Counted from the stretch's first letter, positions 45,876 to 55,395 are shown. The stretch is DNA of 64,000 bases from Brevundimonas vesicularis NBRC 12165 (GCF_001592205.1 NZ_BCWM01000005.1:1-64000); one strand, 5' to 3'. Numbers and translations are program-made. Notes: a model not told the origin generated them from the letters alone.

Positions 45876-46967
45876 ATGTTCCAATCAATCGGTTACGGCG
45901 CAAAGACCGCCCGGTCCAAGCTCGAGCCCATGACGTTCGAGCGCGACGATCCCAAGCCCAACGAGCTGGTGATCGAGGTTCTTTACGCCGGCGTCTGCCA
46001 CTCCGACATCCACCAGGTCAAAAACGAATGGGCCAATACGGTCTATCCGTGCGTGCCGGGCCACGAGATCGTCGGGCGGGTCAAACAGGCGGGCGCCGAG
46101 ACCTCGCGCTTCAAGGAAGGCGATCTGGTCGGCGTCGGCTGCATGATCGACAGCTGCCGCCAATGCGAGGCCTGCAGCGCCGGCGATCAGAACTACTGCG
46201 AGGGTCCGAACAGCTGGTTGGCGACCTATAACGGCCCCATGACGCCAGCGACCGAGACCGAAGACGGCGCCAACATGTACGGCCGGGACAATACCTACGG
46301 CGGCTATTCCGATGTGGTGGTCGTGCCCGAGGATTTCGTGTTGCGCATCCCCGAAGGCCTGGACCCCAAGGCGGCCGCGCCCATCCTGTGCGCCGGCGTG
46401 ACCACCTGGTCGCCGCTGAAACACTGGGGCGTCAAGGCGGGGGACAAGGTCGCCGTCCTGGGCTTTGGCGGTCTGGGCCATATGGCGGCCAAGCTGGCCA
46501 AGGCTCTGGGGGCGGAAGTGACCGTCCTGACTTCGACGCCGGAGAAGATCGAGGACGCCAAGCGGCTGGGCGCCGACGCGGCCCATATCGAGACGGACAA
46601 GACGGCCCTGGCGCCCCTTGCGGGAACGTTCGACTTCATCCTGTCCACCGTGCCCGAGAAGCACGAGATCGGCGCCCTGCTGGACCTGATGAAGCGCGAT
46701 GCGGCCTTCATCGTCGTGGGCAATCTCGATGTCGCGGACGGGGTCGATAACTCCAAACTGGCCTTCAAACGCCAGACGGTCGGCGGCTCCTTGATCGGCA
46801 ATCTTCAGGAAACCCAGGACGTGCTGGACTTCTGCGCCGCCAACGGCGTGGCCCCCGAGGTCGAAATGATCGACATCGCCGAGATCAACGACGCCTATGT
46901 AAAGATCGAGAACGGCGAGGCGCGCTACCGCTACGTCATCGACATGGCGACCCTGAAGGCGGCCTGA
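45876..46967 (+). CDS. Zinc-dependent NAD(P)-linked alcohol dehydrogenase (YahK/CAD-like)
   Basis: A 363-aa medium-chain dehydrogenase. Catalytic zinc site: Cys in AGVCHSDIHQ and His-Glu in PGHEIVGRV; structural zinc cysteines in CRQCEACSAGDQNYCEG; Rossmann motif GFGGLGHMAAKLAKALG near 188-204. The pattern is that of broad aldehyde reductases/cinnamyl-alcohol-type enzymes such as YahK, usually NADPH-linked. ATG 45876 starts the conserved MFQSIGYGAK; ribosome site GGAGA lies upstream. The frame opens at 45828. Confidence 0.94.
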   Translation: MFQSIGYGAKTARSKLEPMTFERDDPKPNELVIEVLYAGVCHSDIHQVKNEWANTVYPCVPGHEIVGRVKQAGAETSRFKEGDLVGVGCMIDSCRQCEACSAGDQNYCEGPNSWLATYNGPMTPATETEDGANMYGRDNTYGGYSDVVVVPEDFVLRIPEGLDPKAAAPILCAGVTTWSPLKHWGVKAGDKVAVLGFGGLGHMAAKLAKALGAEVTVLTSTPEKIEDAKRLGADAAHIETDKTALAPLAGTFDFILSTVPEKHEIGALLDLMKRDAAFIVVGNLDVADGVDNSKLAFKRQTVGGSLIGNLQETQDVLDFCAANGVAPEVEMIDIAEINDAYVKIENGEARYRYVIDMATLKAA

Positions 46968-46971
46968 TCGC

Positions 46972-48444
46972 CTATCCGGGCAGGCGCAGTTCGAAGGCTG
47001 CGCCTGTTCCGTCGGTCTCGACCAGACGCAGGTCGCCGCCGTGAAGGGCGGCCAGTTCGCGCGAGATGGTCAGGCCCAGGCCCGAGCCGTCCGAGCTTTT
47101 TGAGCTGACGAAGGGTTCGAACAGGCGTTCGGCAAGACGCGGCGGAATGCCGGGGCCGTCGTCGGCGATGCGCACGACGCAGAAGCCGTCCTGACCAAAG
47201 GCGCTGACGGTGATGGCGCCCTTGCCGCGCCGCTCGGGCGGACGCGTGGGATCGGCCTCGATGGCCTGGCGGGCGTTGCGCATCAGATTGACCAGGATGC
47301 GATACAGCTGATCCGGGTCGGCTTCGACGGCGAACCGGGGCGGCAGCTGTTTGACCAGGCGCACGCCGTCGGGGTCCAGTCCGGCGTCCTCGGCCGCCAG
47401 GGTCAGGGCCTTGGTCAGGACGACGCGGGTCTTCTGGGGGGCGGGCTCCTCGCTCTTTCCGTACTCCAACACATTGCGAGACAGGCCGGCGGCGCGACTG
47501 AGCGCGCGCTCCAGCCGGGGCAGGGCCTTGGCTACCTGCGGGTCGGCGGAGGTCGCCAGCCTCTCGGACGCCATCTGGGCCGAGGTCAGCATGTTTCGCA
47601 GGTCGTGGTTGATCTTGGCCACCGCCTCGCCCAGCGCGACCAGACGGGCGCGAGAGCGCAGGGAATGGCGCACCTCCTCCTGCATGCGGCTGAGTTCGCG
47701 CTCGACGCGGCCGATCTCGTCGTGGCGATCGGACGGCGCCTCGGCCTCGCTCTCGGGATCGGCGGCGAACCGCTCCATCGAGCGGGTGACGCGACGAAGC
47801 GGCCGCAGCACCAGCAGGGCCAGACCGCCATACAGCAGCGCGCCCGCCGTCACCGACACCAGCAGGGACACCAGCAGGCTGTTCAGGAGGAAGGCGCGCA
47901 GTTCCAGCTTCAACGGCTGGGCGGGGGTGACGATCTCAATGAAGTCGCCGGAACGATAGCGCGGCTTGGCCTGAACCCGCAGCGAGCGGTCCGGATGTCC
48001 GAACAGGGTGCGCCACGGGTCGGTCAGGCGCGACCAGCTGTCCTGACGCCTGAGGTCGATCAGTTCGGGCGCGCGGGGCAGGTTGGGGGCCTGAAGCAGC
48101 AGGCGGCGCACGCCTTGCTCTGTCAGGGCGACCGCCTGAACCCCGCCAATCCGCATCAGCTCGGCGGCCGTGTCGTCCTCGACTGCGCTGTAGGGCAAGG
48201 CTTCGACCCCGACCGAGGCCAGTTCGGCGGCCTGGAGCCGGTCGCGCAGCCAGCGCTCATGGAAGGCCGCCAGGTTCGGGCCCAGGATCAGAGCCTCGAC
48301 CGCCAGGGTGAAGGCGACGGTCAGCAGCAGCAGCCGCGCCGACAGGCCGTCGGGCGCGCGCGGCGTCAGACGCTCGCGCCAGAGATTGGCCTGGTCCGGC
48401 GTCAGGTTCAGCCGCGCCGCGATCCGGTCGAACAGGGCGCTCAT
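46972..48444 (-). CDS. Membrane sensor histidine kinase coupled to a VTT protein
   Basis: A 490-aa kinase with two transmembrane helices (about 35-56 and 187-213), a periplasmic loop of about 130 residues, a HAMP domain (about 214-265), phospho-accepting His280 in KINHDLRNMLTS, and an ATPase domain with NLMRNARQAIE and ADDGPGIPPR and GSGLGLTISREL. The HDLRN box is of the less common HPK4-like kind. Its start overlaps the stop of the VTT gene by 4 bases. No response regulator is adjacent. Confidence 0.9.
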   Translation of the reverse strand: MSALFDRIAARLNLTPDQANLWRERLTPRAPDGLSARLLLLTVAFTLAVEALILGPNLAAFHERWLRDRLQAAELASVGVEALPYSAVEDDTAAELMRIGGVQAVALTEQGVRRLLLQAPNLPRAPELIDLRRQDSWSRLTDPWRTLFGHPDRSLRVQAKPRYRSGDFIEIVTPAQPLKLELRAFLLNSLLVSLLVSVTAGALLYGGLALLVLRPLRRVTRSMERFAADPESEAEAPSDRHDEIGRVERELSRMQEEVRHSLRSRARLVALGEAVAKINHDLRNMLTSAQMASERLATSADPQVAKALPRLERALSRAAGLSRNVLEYGKSEEPAPQKTRVVLTKALTLAAEDAGLDPDGVRLVKQLPPRFAVEADPDQLYRILVNLMRNARQAIEADPTRPPERRGKGAITVSAFGQDGFCVVRIADDGPGIPPRLAERLFEPFVSSKSSDGSGLGLTISRELAALHGGDLRLVETDGTGAAFELRLPG

Positions 48445-49199
48445 GCTGCCGTCGCCCCGATCCGCCGGGCACGGATCATCTGGAACAGCTTGATGCCGAT
48501 GGGCAGCAGCAGGGAAAGGAAGACCACGCCCATCAACGGCCAGAAGAACTGTTGCAGCAGCATCGGCAGGTCCGGCCGCACGCCGGCGCGCAGCAGGCCG
48601 CCCAGCTGCGATCCGATCCAGGTATAGATGAAGGTGGATGGCAGCAGGCCGATGAAGGTGGCGATGATGTAGGGCCTGAGCGGCACCGCCATCATCCCCG
48701 CCGTCGCGTTGACCAGGACGAAGGGCACGCTGGGGATCACGCGTAGGGTGAACAGGGTGGTGAAGGCGTTGCGGTCGATGCCCTTGGCCAGCCGATCCAT
48801 GAAGCCGGCGTCGGCTTCGAACTTGGCGCGCAACCACGAACCGATCGAGGTGCGATAGACATAATAGATGACGACCGAACCGATGGTGGCCCCCGTCGAC
48901 TGCGCCAGGGCCCCGACATAGGGGCCGAACATCATCCCGCCCAGCAGTGTCAGGAAAACGGGTCCGGGAATGGTCGAGGCGGTCGCCAGGGCATAGACGG
49001 CGATGAAGGCGATCAGCGCGATCCACCAGTTCTGTTGCGCATAGGCCTGAAGGTTCAGCCCGTGCTCGCGGATCAGATCCATCGACAGATAGCGGTTCCA
49101 GCCCAGGGCGAAGAAGGCGATCACCAGGCCGGCGATGGCCGCCAACGGCGCCAGCCGCAGGGCCCATTCCTTCGCCGTTCGTTTCGCCATCCGTTTCAT
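48441..49199 (-). CDS. TVP38/TMEM64 family membrane protein (VTT domain)
   Basis: A 252-aa membrane protein with about six hydrophobic segments. IPGPVFLTLLGGMMFGPYVG near 83-102 and LRVIPSVPFVLVNATAGMM near 152-170 are the VTT/DedA-type signatures. Relatives act as lipid scramblases or take part in membrane lipid transport. The next gene, a sensor kinase, overlaps by 4 bases (ATGA), so the two are made together and may work as one sensory unit. Confidence 0.9.
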   Translation of the reverse strand: MKRMAKRTAKEWALRLAPLAAIAGLVIAFFALGWNRYLSMDLIREHGLNLQAYAQQNWWIALIAFIAVYALATASTIPGPVFLTLLGGMMFGPYVGALAQSTGATIGSVVIYYVYRTSIGSWLRAKFEADAGFMDRLAKGIDRNAFTTLFTLRVIPSVPFVLVNATAGMMAVPLRPYIIATFIGLLPSTFIYTWIGSQLGGLLRAGVRPDLPMLLQQFFWPLMGVVFLSLLLPIGIKLFQMIRARRIGATAA

Positions 49200-49222
49200 C
49201 GTCCCGAAATGCCGTCCGAGCG

Positions 49223-49250
49223 TTGACTCACGCGGACATGCGACTTATAC
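49223..49250 (+). promoter_or_regulatory. Sigma-70 promoter of rpmH-rnpA-yidC-engB
   Basis: TTGACT (49223-49228) and TTATAC (49245-49250) are 16 bases apart, a near-consensus housekeeping promoter. A CcrM site GACTC (49225-49229) overlaps the -35 box. The predicted leader is about 60 bases. GAG lies 9 bases before the rpmH start. Confidence 0.75.
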
Positions 49251-49316
49251 GCCCGCCCTTCCTGCGGCGGACGCCTCTTGCCCCGTCGCCCAACCTTTTA
49301 ACGTCAGGAGCCGACC

Positions 49317-49451
49317 GTGAAGCGGACCTATCAGCCGTCGCGACTCGTGCGCAAGCGCCGTCACGGCTTCCGCAGCCGGATGGCCACCAAGAACGGCCAG
49401 AAGATTGTTGCGCGCCGTCGCGCCAAGGGCCGCAAGCGCCTGACGGCGTAA
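49317..49451 (+). CDS. rpmH: 50S ribosomal protein L34
   Basis: A 44-aa ribosomal protein, missed by length-limited gene calling and using a GTG start. The sequence begins [20 protein letters not shown], continues [20 protein letters not shown] and ends LTA; it matches L34 throughout. AGGAG is located 6 bases before the GTG. First gene of the conserved set rpmH-rnpA-yidC-engB, 30 bases before rnpA. Confidence 0.97.
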   Translation: MKRTYQPSRLVRKRRHGFRSRMATKNGQKIVARRRAKGRKRLTA

Positions 49452-49481
49452 GCGGCTTACGCGTCCGGATCTTTTGGACGC
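49446..49481 (+). promoter_or_regulatory. Two overlapping hairpins between rpmH and rnpA
   Basis: Hairpin 1: GCGTAAG/CTTACGC (49446-49452 with 49456-49462), including the rpmH stop codon. Hairpin 2: GCGTCC/GGACGC (49461-49466 with 49476-49481), ending on the base before the rnpA ATG. They share 49461-49462, so they compete in part. They may set the low expression of rnpA relative to rpmH. Confidence 0.5.
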
Positions 49482-49898
49482 ATGAGCGACCTTTTACAGA
49501 TCAAGCGTCTGTTGCGGCGGCCCCAGTTCCTGGCGGCCGCCAAAGGCGTTTCCGAGGCGCGCGGCGCAGTAGTGATCCAGCGGCTGGAGCGCGGCGACGG
49601 TTCGCCGCACATCGGCCTGGGCTTCACCGCCACCAAGAAGATCGGCGGGGCGGTTCAGCGCAACCGCGCCAAACGCCGTCTGCGCGAGGCCGCACGGGCC
49701 ATGCTGGCCAAGCATGGCGTGCCCGGAAGCGACTATGTCTTCATCGCCCGCATGGGCACGACCGAGCGTGCGTGGGACCGTCTGCTTGACGACGTGAAAT
49801 CGACGCTTACAAGGCTGGCGACACCGCGACATGATCGGGGGGCCCACAAGCCCTCGCCCGCCCGCGCCCCCTCCGGCCAGGACCGCCAGAATCCATGA
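49482..49898 (+). CDS. rnpA: Ribonuclease P protein component
   Basis: A 138-aa basic protein that with the RNA subunit trims the 5' end of tRNA. The start IKRLLRRPQFLAAAKGV, FTATKKIGGAVQRNRAKRRL (the RNR motif in full) and DYVFIARMGTTERAWDRLL identify it. A basic tail of about 25 residues is extra. Its stop overlaps yidC by 4 bases; yidD, often found between them, is missing. Confidence 0.96.
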   Translation: MSDLLQIKRLLRRPQFLAAAKGVSEARGAVVIQRLERGDGSPHIGLGFTATKKIGGAVQRNRAKRRLREAARAMLAKHGVPGSDYVFIARMGTTERAWDRLLDDVKSTLTRLATPRHDRGAHKPSPARAPSGQDRQNP

Positions 49899-51691
49899 AA
49901 AACGAAAACACGCGCAACACGATCATCTTCATCGTGTGCTCGGTCCTGATCATGGGGATCTACTATTTCGCCGTGCTGCGTCCGCAGGCCGAGCGTCGCG
50001 CCGTGCAACAGCAGGCCCAGGCCGAGCAGTCGCAGACCGCCGATAACGCCGCGCGCACGGCGCTGAGCCCGCAGGGCCCGACCTTCGTCACCGACCGCAG
50101 CCAGGCGCTGAGCACCGCCGCGCGGGTGCCGATCCAGTCCGGCACGCTGAAGGGGTCGCTGTCGCTTCAAGGCGGCCGGATCGACGACCTGTTCCTGACC
50201 GACTACCGCGAGGTTCAAGACAAGCCCCAGCCGGTGGAGCTGTTCCGCCCGCAGGGGATGCAGAACGCCTACTTCGCCCAGTTCGGCTGGACCGGCCCCA
50301 ATGTCGCCGGCGGCGTGCCCGGACCCAATACCGTCTGGCGCCTGACCAACGGTTCGACCCTGACGCCGACGACGCCGGTCACCCTGACCTGGGACAACGG
50401 CCAGGGCCTGCGCTTCACCCGCGTGATCTCGGTCGACGACAAATATGTGTTCTCGGTGCAGGACACGGTCCAGAACCTGGGCACGCAGGCGATCACAATC
50501 GCCCCCTACGGCAGCGTCCAGCGCCAGGGCGTGCCGCCGGCAGCGGGCTCGTCGCACATCGTCCACGAGGGCGCGATCGGCACCTTCGGCAAGCCGGGCG
50601 ACTACCGGACCGAGCAGAAAAAATACAAGGACTGGCTGAAGGAGCCGCGGATCGAGAACGCCTCGACCGGCGGCTGGCTGGGCATCACCGACAAATACTG
50701 GCTGGCGGCCCTGCTGCCTCAGCAGAACGAGGCGGTCGAAACCGAATTCCGCGTCCGCGACCTGAACGGCGCCCAGCAGCTGGAAGCCAATGTCCTGGGC
50801 ACGACCCGCACCATCCAGCCCGGCGCGACCGCGACCGAGACCCAACGCCTGTTCGCCGGGGTCAAGCGCGCCGAGGTGCTGAAATCCTATGAGCAGAGCC
50901 TGAACCTGCCCCGCTTCGTCTATGCGATCGACTGGGGGATGTTCTGGTTCCTGACGCGTCCGATCTTCTGGATCCTGGAGAACGTCTATGGCCTGGTCGG
51001 CAGCTTCGGCGTCGCCATTCTGGCCCTGACCGTCATCGTGAAGCTGGTGATGTTCCCGCTGGCCAACAACGCCTACGCCTCGATGTCCAAGATGCGGAAC
51101 CTCCAGCCCAAGATGGAGGAGATCAAGAAGAAGTTCAAAGACGACCCGCAGAAGCAGCAGCAGGAGACGATGGCCCTGTATCAGCGCGAGAAGATCAATC
51201 CGGTCGCCGGATGCCTTCCGCTGGTGCTGCAGATCCCGGTCTTCTACGCCCTGTACAAGGTGCTGACCGTAACCATCGAAATGCGTCACCAGCCGTTCCT
51301 GGGCTTCATCCATGACCTGTCGGCGCGCGACCCGTCGTCGATCTGGAACCTGTTCGGCCTGATCCCGTGGGATCCGGCGATGGCGCCGCTGATCGGCGGC
51401 CTGTTGGCCGGCCCGCTGCACCTGGGTCTGCTGGCGATCGCCTATGGCCTGACGATGTGGCTGCAAACGGCGATGAACCCGCCGGCGGCCGATCCCGTCC
51501 AGCGCCAGATCTTCCAGTTCATGCCGCTGCTGTTCACCTTCATTATGGCGCCGTTCGCAGCGGGCCTGCTGATCTACTGGGCCTGGTCCAACATCCTGAC
51601 CATCCTGCAGCAGTATGTGATCATGCATCGCTACAAGGCCGAGAACCCGATCGATACCTTCTTCGCCCGGTTCAAGAAGTCACCGGCGTGA
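49895..51691 (+). CDS. yidC: Membrane protein insertase YidC
   Basis: A 598-aa inner-membrane insertase for Sec-dependent and independent membrane proteins. An N-terminal helix ([20 protein letters not shown]) is followed by a large periplasmic beta domain (about 60-350) and the conserved five-helix core from about 355. The core has the hydrophilic-groove arginine region with [16 protein letters not shown], and [13 protein letters not shown] and [14 protein letters not shown]. Length is as expected for Gram-negative YidC. It overlaps rnpA by 4 and engB by 4 bases. Confidence 0.97.
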   Translation: MKNENTRNTIIFIVCSVLIMGIYYFAVLRPQAERRAVQQQAQAEQSQTADNAARTALSPQGPTFVTDRSQALSTAARVPIQSGTLKGSLSLQGGRIDDLFLTDYREVQDKPQPVELFRPQGMQNAYFAQFGWTGPNVAGGVPGPNTVWRLTNGSTLTPTTPVTLTWDNGQGLRFTRVISVDDKYVFSVQDTVQNLGTQAITIAPYGSVQRQGVPPAAGSSHIVHEGAIGTFGKPGDYRTEQKKYKDWLKEPRIENASTGGWLGITDKYWLAALLPQQNEAVETEFRVRDLNGAQQLEANVLGTTRTIQPGATATETQRLFAGVKRAEVLKSYEQSLNLPRFVYAIDWGMFWFLTRPIFWILENVYGLVGSFGVAILALTVIVKLVMFPLANNAYASMSKMRNLQPKMEEIKKKFKDDPQKQQQETMALYQREKINPVAGCLPLVLQIPVFYALYKVLTVTIEMRHQPFLGFIHDLSARDPSSIWNLFGLIPWDPAMAPLIGGLLAGPLHLGLLAIAYGLTMWLQTAMNPPAADPVQRQIFQFMPLLFTFIMAPFAAGLLIYWAWSNILTILQQYVIMHRYKAENPIDTFFARFKKSPA

Positions 51692-52341
51692 TCGACGAGA
51701 CCGAGTTCACGCCCGAGGACATCGAGGCGGCGCGCATTCTGTTCGCGCGGCCTGCGACCTTCGTCATGGGCGCGGCCAAGATCGAGCAGTTGCCCGACCC
51801 CGATCTGCCCGAGATCGCCTTCGCCGGCCGCTCGAACGTGGGCAAGTCCAGCCTGATCAACGGGCTGGTGGGCATGCACAAGCTGGCCCGCGCCTCGAAC
51901 GAGCCGGGCCGCACGCGCGAGGTCAACTTCTTCGACCTGGACGGCCGGATGCGTCTGGTCGACCTGCCCGGCTATGGCTGGGCGAAGGCGTCCAAGACCA
52001 CGGTCAAGAAGTTCCAAGATCTGGGCCGCGACTATCTGCGCGGCCGGGTGACGCTGAAGCGGGTCTATCTGCTGATCGACAGCCGCCACGGGCTGAAATC
52101 GGTGGATACGGAGGCGCTGGATGCGCTGGACTTGGCCGCCGTCAGCTATCAGATCGTCCTGACCAAGGCCGACAAGCTGAAGAAGGGTGAGGGCGAGGCC
52201 GTGCAGGCCGCGACCCTGAAGGCGATCTCCAAACGCCCCGCCGCCTTCCCGGTGGTAGCCCTGACCTCGTCGGAAAAGGGGCTCGGCCTGCCCGAACTGC
52301 GCGCCGAGATCATGCGCACGACGGGCGCGACGCTGGATTAA
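51688..52341 (+). CDS. engB: Ribosome biogenesis GTPase EngB (YihA/YsxC)
   Basis: A 217-aa GTPase for assembly of the 50S subunit. G1 is [12 protein letters not shown], then [18 protein letters not shown] (G3), TKADK (G4) and TSSEKGLG (G5). It starts with GTG at 51688 overlapping the yidC stop by 4 bases (GTGA); this start agrees with the conserved region. It ends the rpmH operon; a strong terminator follows 45 bases after the stop. Confidence 0.95.
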   Translation: MIDETEFTPEDIEAARILFARPATFVMGAAKIEQLPDPDLPEIAFAGRSNVGKSSLINGLVGMHKLARASNEPGRTREVNFFDLDGRMRLVDLPGYGWAKASKTTVKKFQDLGRDYLRGRVTLKRVYLLIDSRHGLKSVDTEALDALDLAAVSYQIVLTKADKLKKGEGEAVQAATLKAISKRPAAFPVVALTSSEKGLGLPELRAEIMRTTGATLD

Positions 52342-52385
52342 AGGCCTCATCATCGGGTCAGGCCCGAGCATGACGGCAAAGAGAA

Positions 52386-52413
52386 AAGGCCCGGAGATCG
52401 CTCTCCGGGCCTT
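52386..52413. terminator. Bidirectional terminator between engB and the M16 peptidase
   Basis: A 12-bp perfect stem AAGGCCCGGAGA (52386-52397) with TCTCCGGGCCTT (52402-52413) and a 4-nt loop. The minus-strand side continues TTTTCTC, so it can also end the leftward peptidase transcript. Confidence 0.88.
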
Positions 52414-52436
52414 CGTCGTTCTGGTCTGTCGTCGCC

Positions 52437-55301
52437 CTATTGGGCGGCGGGGGCCGCCGCGCGGACCTCGACAGGGATGCCCAGGGCGTCCAGTTGCGGC
52501 TTGACCACCGAGGCGTCGCCGACCACGACCCAGACGAACTTGGACGGGTCGATGGCGGCCTTGGCGGCGGCGTCCAGCTGGGCTGCGGTCAGGGCGTTGG
52601 TGCGTGCCGCGATGGTTTCCGGATAGTCGTCCGGACGGCCCAGCAGGGCGTTGGAGCGCATGGCGCCGAGGACGGCGGCCGAGGTCTCGTAGCTGCCGGC
52701 CAGACGGCGGGTGTTGCCGTTGATCGTGCGTTGAAGCTCCTCGGGCGTCACGCCCTTGCCGCCCGACAGGAAGTCGTTGAACTGCTGGTTCAGGGCTTCG
52801 ATAGCCGGGCCGGTCTTGTCGGCCTGGACCGGGGCGGTGACCAGATAGGGCACGCGTCCGGCGAACGGATTGACCGAGGCGTTGACGCCGTAGGACCAGC
52901 TCTTGGTCTCACGCAGATCCGAGTTGATGCGCGACAGGAAGTCGTTGCCGAGCACATTGTTCGCCGCGTTCAGCACCAACAGGTCGTCGGTGCCCGACAG
53001 GCCCAGGACCTCGCCGCCCATGATGTAGGACTGGGGAGATTGCGGGCGGTCGATCAGCACGATCTTGGGCGTCGCGGCCGGGATCGGGGCCGAGAAGTCC
53101 TTGACGGCCTTGGCCGATGCGGGCGGCACCCATTGACCGAAGGCGCTGTCTAGGATCGGCGTCAGCTCGGCCAGGGGCCGGTCGGAGACGACGAACAGCT
53201 TGGCGTTGTCCGGGCGGATCCACTTGGCGTAGTCGGCGCGGATATCGGCGTCGGTGATCGCCTTGACGTTGGCCTCGTCGCCATTGCCGCTGAACGGACG
53301 GCCATAGGGGCTGTTCGGCCCATACATCAGTTCCGGCAGGGCGCGGCTGGCCAAGGCGGCCGGCTGGGTGCGCTCGGCGGCGATGCGCGACAGGCGGGTG
53401 GCGCGCAGGCGCTCCAGCTCGGTCGGGGCGAAGGCGGGATTGCGCACCACCTCAGCCATCAGATCCACCGAAGGCTTCAGGTTCGGCGTCACCGCCGACA
53501 GCTGGACGACCGAGCTGTCCATCGTCGCCCCGGTGGTGATGGTTGCGCCCAGGGCTTCCTGCGCCTCGGCCAGCTGCGTGGCGTTCAGGGTGCGGGTGCC
53601 CTCGTCCATCAGGTCCAGCATCAGGGTCTGCAGACCCAGTTTGGAGCGGTCGTCGGCGGCCAGACCGGCGTCGAAGTCGAGCGCGATCTTTGTCGTCGGG
53701 GTGGCGTCGCGCTGGGCGTAGATCACCTCCATGCCGTTCGACAGGCGGGTGCGCTCAACGGCCGGGAAGTCGACGTTGGCGACCTGACCGATCTCGGGCT
53801 TGGGCATGCGCGGCTTGCGCTCGATTTCCGGCGCCGGGGTGCGGTTGGCCCCGGACGGCGCGGCGGCCGCCTCCTGATAGGCTTCGCGCTGGCCGGGCAG
53901 GGTGGTCAGCGTATAGGCCGGACGGGTCAGCCACTTCTGCATCGCCGCCTTGACCTGGGCCGGCGTGACGGCGGCGTAGGCGGCCAGCTGCTTCTTGTAG
54001 AACTCCGGATCGCCGGCATAGAGCTGGCCTTCGGCGAGCGCCGTAGCCTTGCCGCCGAAACCGCCGACCTGTTCCAGGCCCTGGATGCGGCGCGAGGCGT
54101 ACTGGGTGACGACGCGGTTGATCTCGTCCTGCGTCGGGCCGTTCGCGATCAGGCCGTTCAGGATTTCACGCATCCGCGCCTCGACGGCGGCGGGGTCTTC
54201 GCCCGGCTTGATCGTGGCGCTCATCTCGAAGATGCCGACGCGGTGGAAGGCGCTGTTGCCGGCGCTGGCCGAGACGGCGGTCTGTTCGCCGCGCACCAGC
54301 TCATTGTCCAGGCGCGAGGAGGCCAGGCCGCCTAGGACCGATGCCGCGACGCTGAGCGGCACCGAATCCGGGTCCAGCATGCCGGGCACGGCCCAGCTGA
54401 CCTCGACCTGGGCGTTCGAGACGCGGTCGTGGGTGGTTTCGCTGAGCGGGGCGGACAGGGTCGGGACCGGGGCCTGGGCGGGATTGTTCACCGGACCCTT
54501 GGCGATCGGGCCGAAGTATTTGTCGGTCAGTTCACGCGCCTTGGCGGGGGTGATGTCGCCGGCCAGCACCAAAACGGCGTTGTTGGGGCCATAGTTGGAG
54601 GTGAACCAGTCGCGCACCGTCTGCATCGAGGCGGCGTCCAGATCGGCCATCGAACCGATGGTCGAGTGGCGATAGGGGTGGCCTTCGGGGAACAGGGCCT
54701 CCAGCTGTTTGTACTGGTTCAGGCCATAGGGCTGGTTGTCGCCCTGACGCTTTTCGTTCTGGACGACGCCGCGCTGCAGATCGAGCGTTTCCTGGCTGAT
54801 GGCGCCCAGCATGTAGCCCATGCGGTCGCTTTCCATGAACAGGGCCTGTTCCAGCGCCGGGGTCGGGACCGTCTCGAAATAGTTGGTGCGGTCGAAATAG
54901 GTGGTCCCGTTCATGTCGGTCGCGCCCATGTTGCGCATCGGCGTGAAATAGCTGCCGGGCGCATTTTCCGAGCCGCCGAACATCAGGTGTTCGAACAGGT
55001 GGGCGAAGCCGGTCTTGCCGGCCGGCTCGTCCTTGGAGCCGACGTTGTACCAGACGGAGACGGCGACGACGGGGGCCTTGTGGTCCTCATGGACCAGGAC
55101 GGTCAGGCCGTTGTCGAGGGTGAACTTGGTATAGGGGATGTCGACTTCATTGATCAGCTGCGACACCGGCGCGGCTTGGACGGCGGGTGCCGCAGCCTGA
55201 CCGGCGACCTGGGCGGCGGGTGCAGAGGCCACGGAGGCCCAGACGGGCGTTGAAACCGCCAGAAGGGCGGCGGCAGCGACGAGAGAGCCAGTGCGGCGCA
55301 T
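52437..55301 (-). CDS. M16 family zinc metallopeptidase, exported
   Basis: A 954-aa protein made of two M16 halves. A signal peptide ends VWAS-V near 24. The first half has the inverted zinc motif HLFEH (near residue 112 in GFAHLFEHLMFGGSENAPG) and the distal Glu in DLQRGVVQNEKRQ; the second half (from about 520) lacks a complete HxxEH and should be the non-catalytic clamp. Such periplasmic proteins degrade peptides. ATG 55301 was chosen for the signal peptide and the ribosome site GAGGATATCG; the frame opens at 55424. Confidence 0.92.
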   Translation of the reverse strand: MRRTGSLVAAAALLAVSTPVWASVASAPAAQVAGQAAAPAVQAAPVSQLINEVDIPYTKFTLDNGLTVLVHEDHKAPVVAVSVWYNVGSKDEPAGKTGFAHLFEHLMFGGSENAPGSYFTPMRNMGATDMNGTTYFDRTNYFETVPTPALEQALFMESDRMGYMLGAISQETLDLQRGVVQNEKRQGDNQPYGLNQYKQLEALFPEGHPYRHSTIGSMADLDAASMQTVRDWFTSNYGPNNAVLVLAGDITPAKARELTDKYFGPIAKGPVNNPAQAPVPTLSAPLSETTHDRVSNAQVEVSWAVPGMLDPDSVPLSVAASVLGGLASSRLDNELVRGEQTAVSASAGNSAFHRVGIFEMSATIKPGEDPAAVEARMREILNGLIANGPTQDEINRVVTQYASRRIQGLEQVGGFGGKATALAEGQLYAGDPEFYKKQLAAYAAVTPAQVKAAMQKWLTRPAYTLTTLPGQREAYQEAAAAPSGANRTPAPEIERKPRMPKPEIGQVANVDFPAVERTRLSNGMEVIYAQRDATPTTKIALDFDAGLAADDRSKLGLQTLMLDLMDEGTRTLNATQLAEAQEALGATITTGATMDSSVVQLSAVTPNLKPSVDLMAEVVRNPAFAPTELERLRATRLSRIAAERTQPAALASRALPELMYGPNSPYGRPFSGNGDEANVKAITDADIRADYAKWIRPDNAKLFVVSDRPLAELTPILDSAFGQWVPPASAKAVKDFSAPIPAATPKIVLIDRPQSPQSYIMGGEVLGLSGTDDLLVLNAANNVLGNDFLSRINSDLRETKSWSYGVNASVNPFAGRVPYLVTAPVQADKTGPAIEALNQQFNDFLSGGKGVTPEELQRTINGNTRRLAGSYETSAAVLGAMRSNALLGRPDDYPETIAARTNALTAAQLDAAAKAAIDPSKFVWVVVGDASVVKPQLDALGIPVEVRAAAPAAQ

Positions 55302-55332
55302 GCGATATCCTCGGGATTGCAGTTGGAGGGGA

Positions 55333-55359
55333 CCATAACGCCGGTCTGCCGCCTGGCAA
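55333..55359 (-). promoter_or_regulatory. Possible promoter of the M16 peptidase gene
   Basis: Leftward: TTGCCA (55354-55359) and TTATGG (55333-55338), 15-base spacer, 16 if TATGGT is taken. A weaker match than the argG promoter opposite. Confidence 0.35.
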
Positions 55360-55371
55360 CGCGACCAAATG

Positions 55372-55395
55372 GAACATGACGAAAGGTTCATGTTC
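55372..55395. promoter_or_regulatory. Inverted repeat operator candidate between argG and M16 peptidase
   Basis: GAACATGA (55372-55379) and TCATGTTC (55388-55395) form a perfect 8-bp dyad with an 8-base spacer. It lies between the candidate -35 boxes of the two divergent genes, a fitting place for a shared regulator. It does not match the GTTC-N7-GTTC LexA site of Caulobacterales. Confidence 0.5.

Noticed and set aside
46972-49167. A 731-codon frame suggesting one long kinase with an extra N-terminus.
   Set aside because: The first 241 codons overlap the VTT gene in another frame and are low-complexity; the kinase starts at 48444 with an ATGA overlap.
55371-55395. GGAAC with GTTC downstream as an EcfG promoter of argG.
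   Set aside because: Spacing is one base short and the -10 is TGTT rather than CGTT; the dyad explains the match better.
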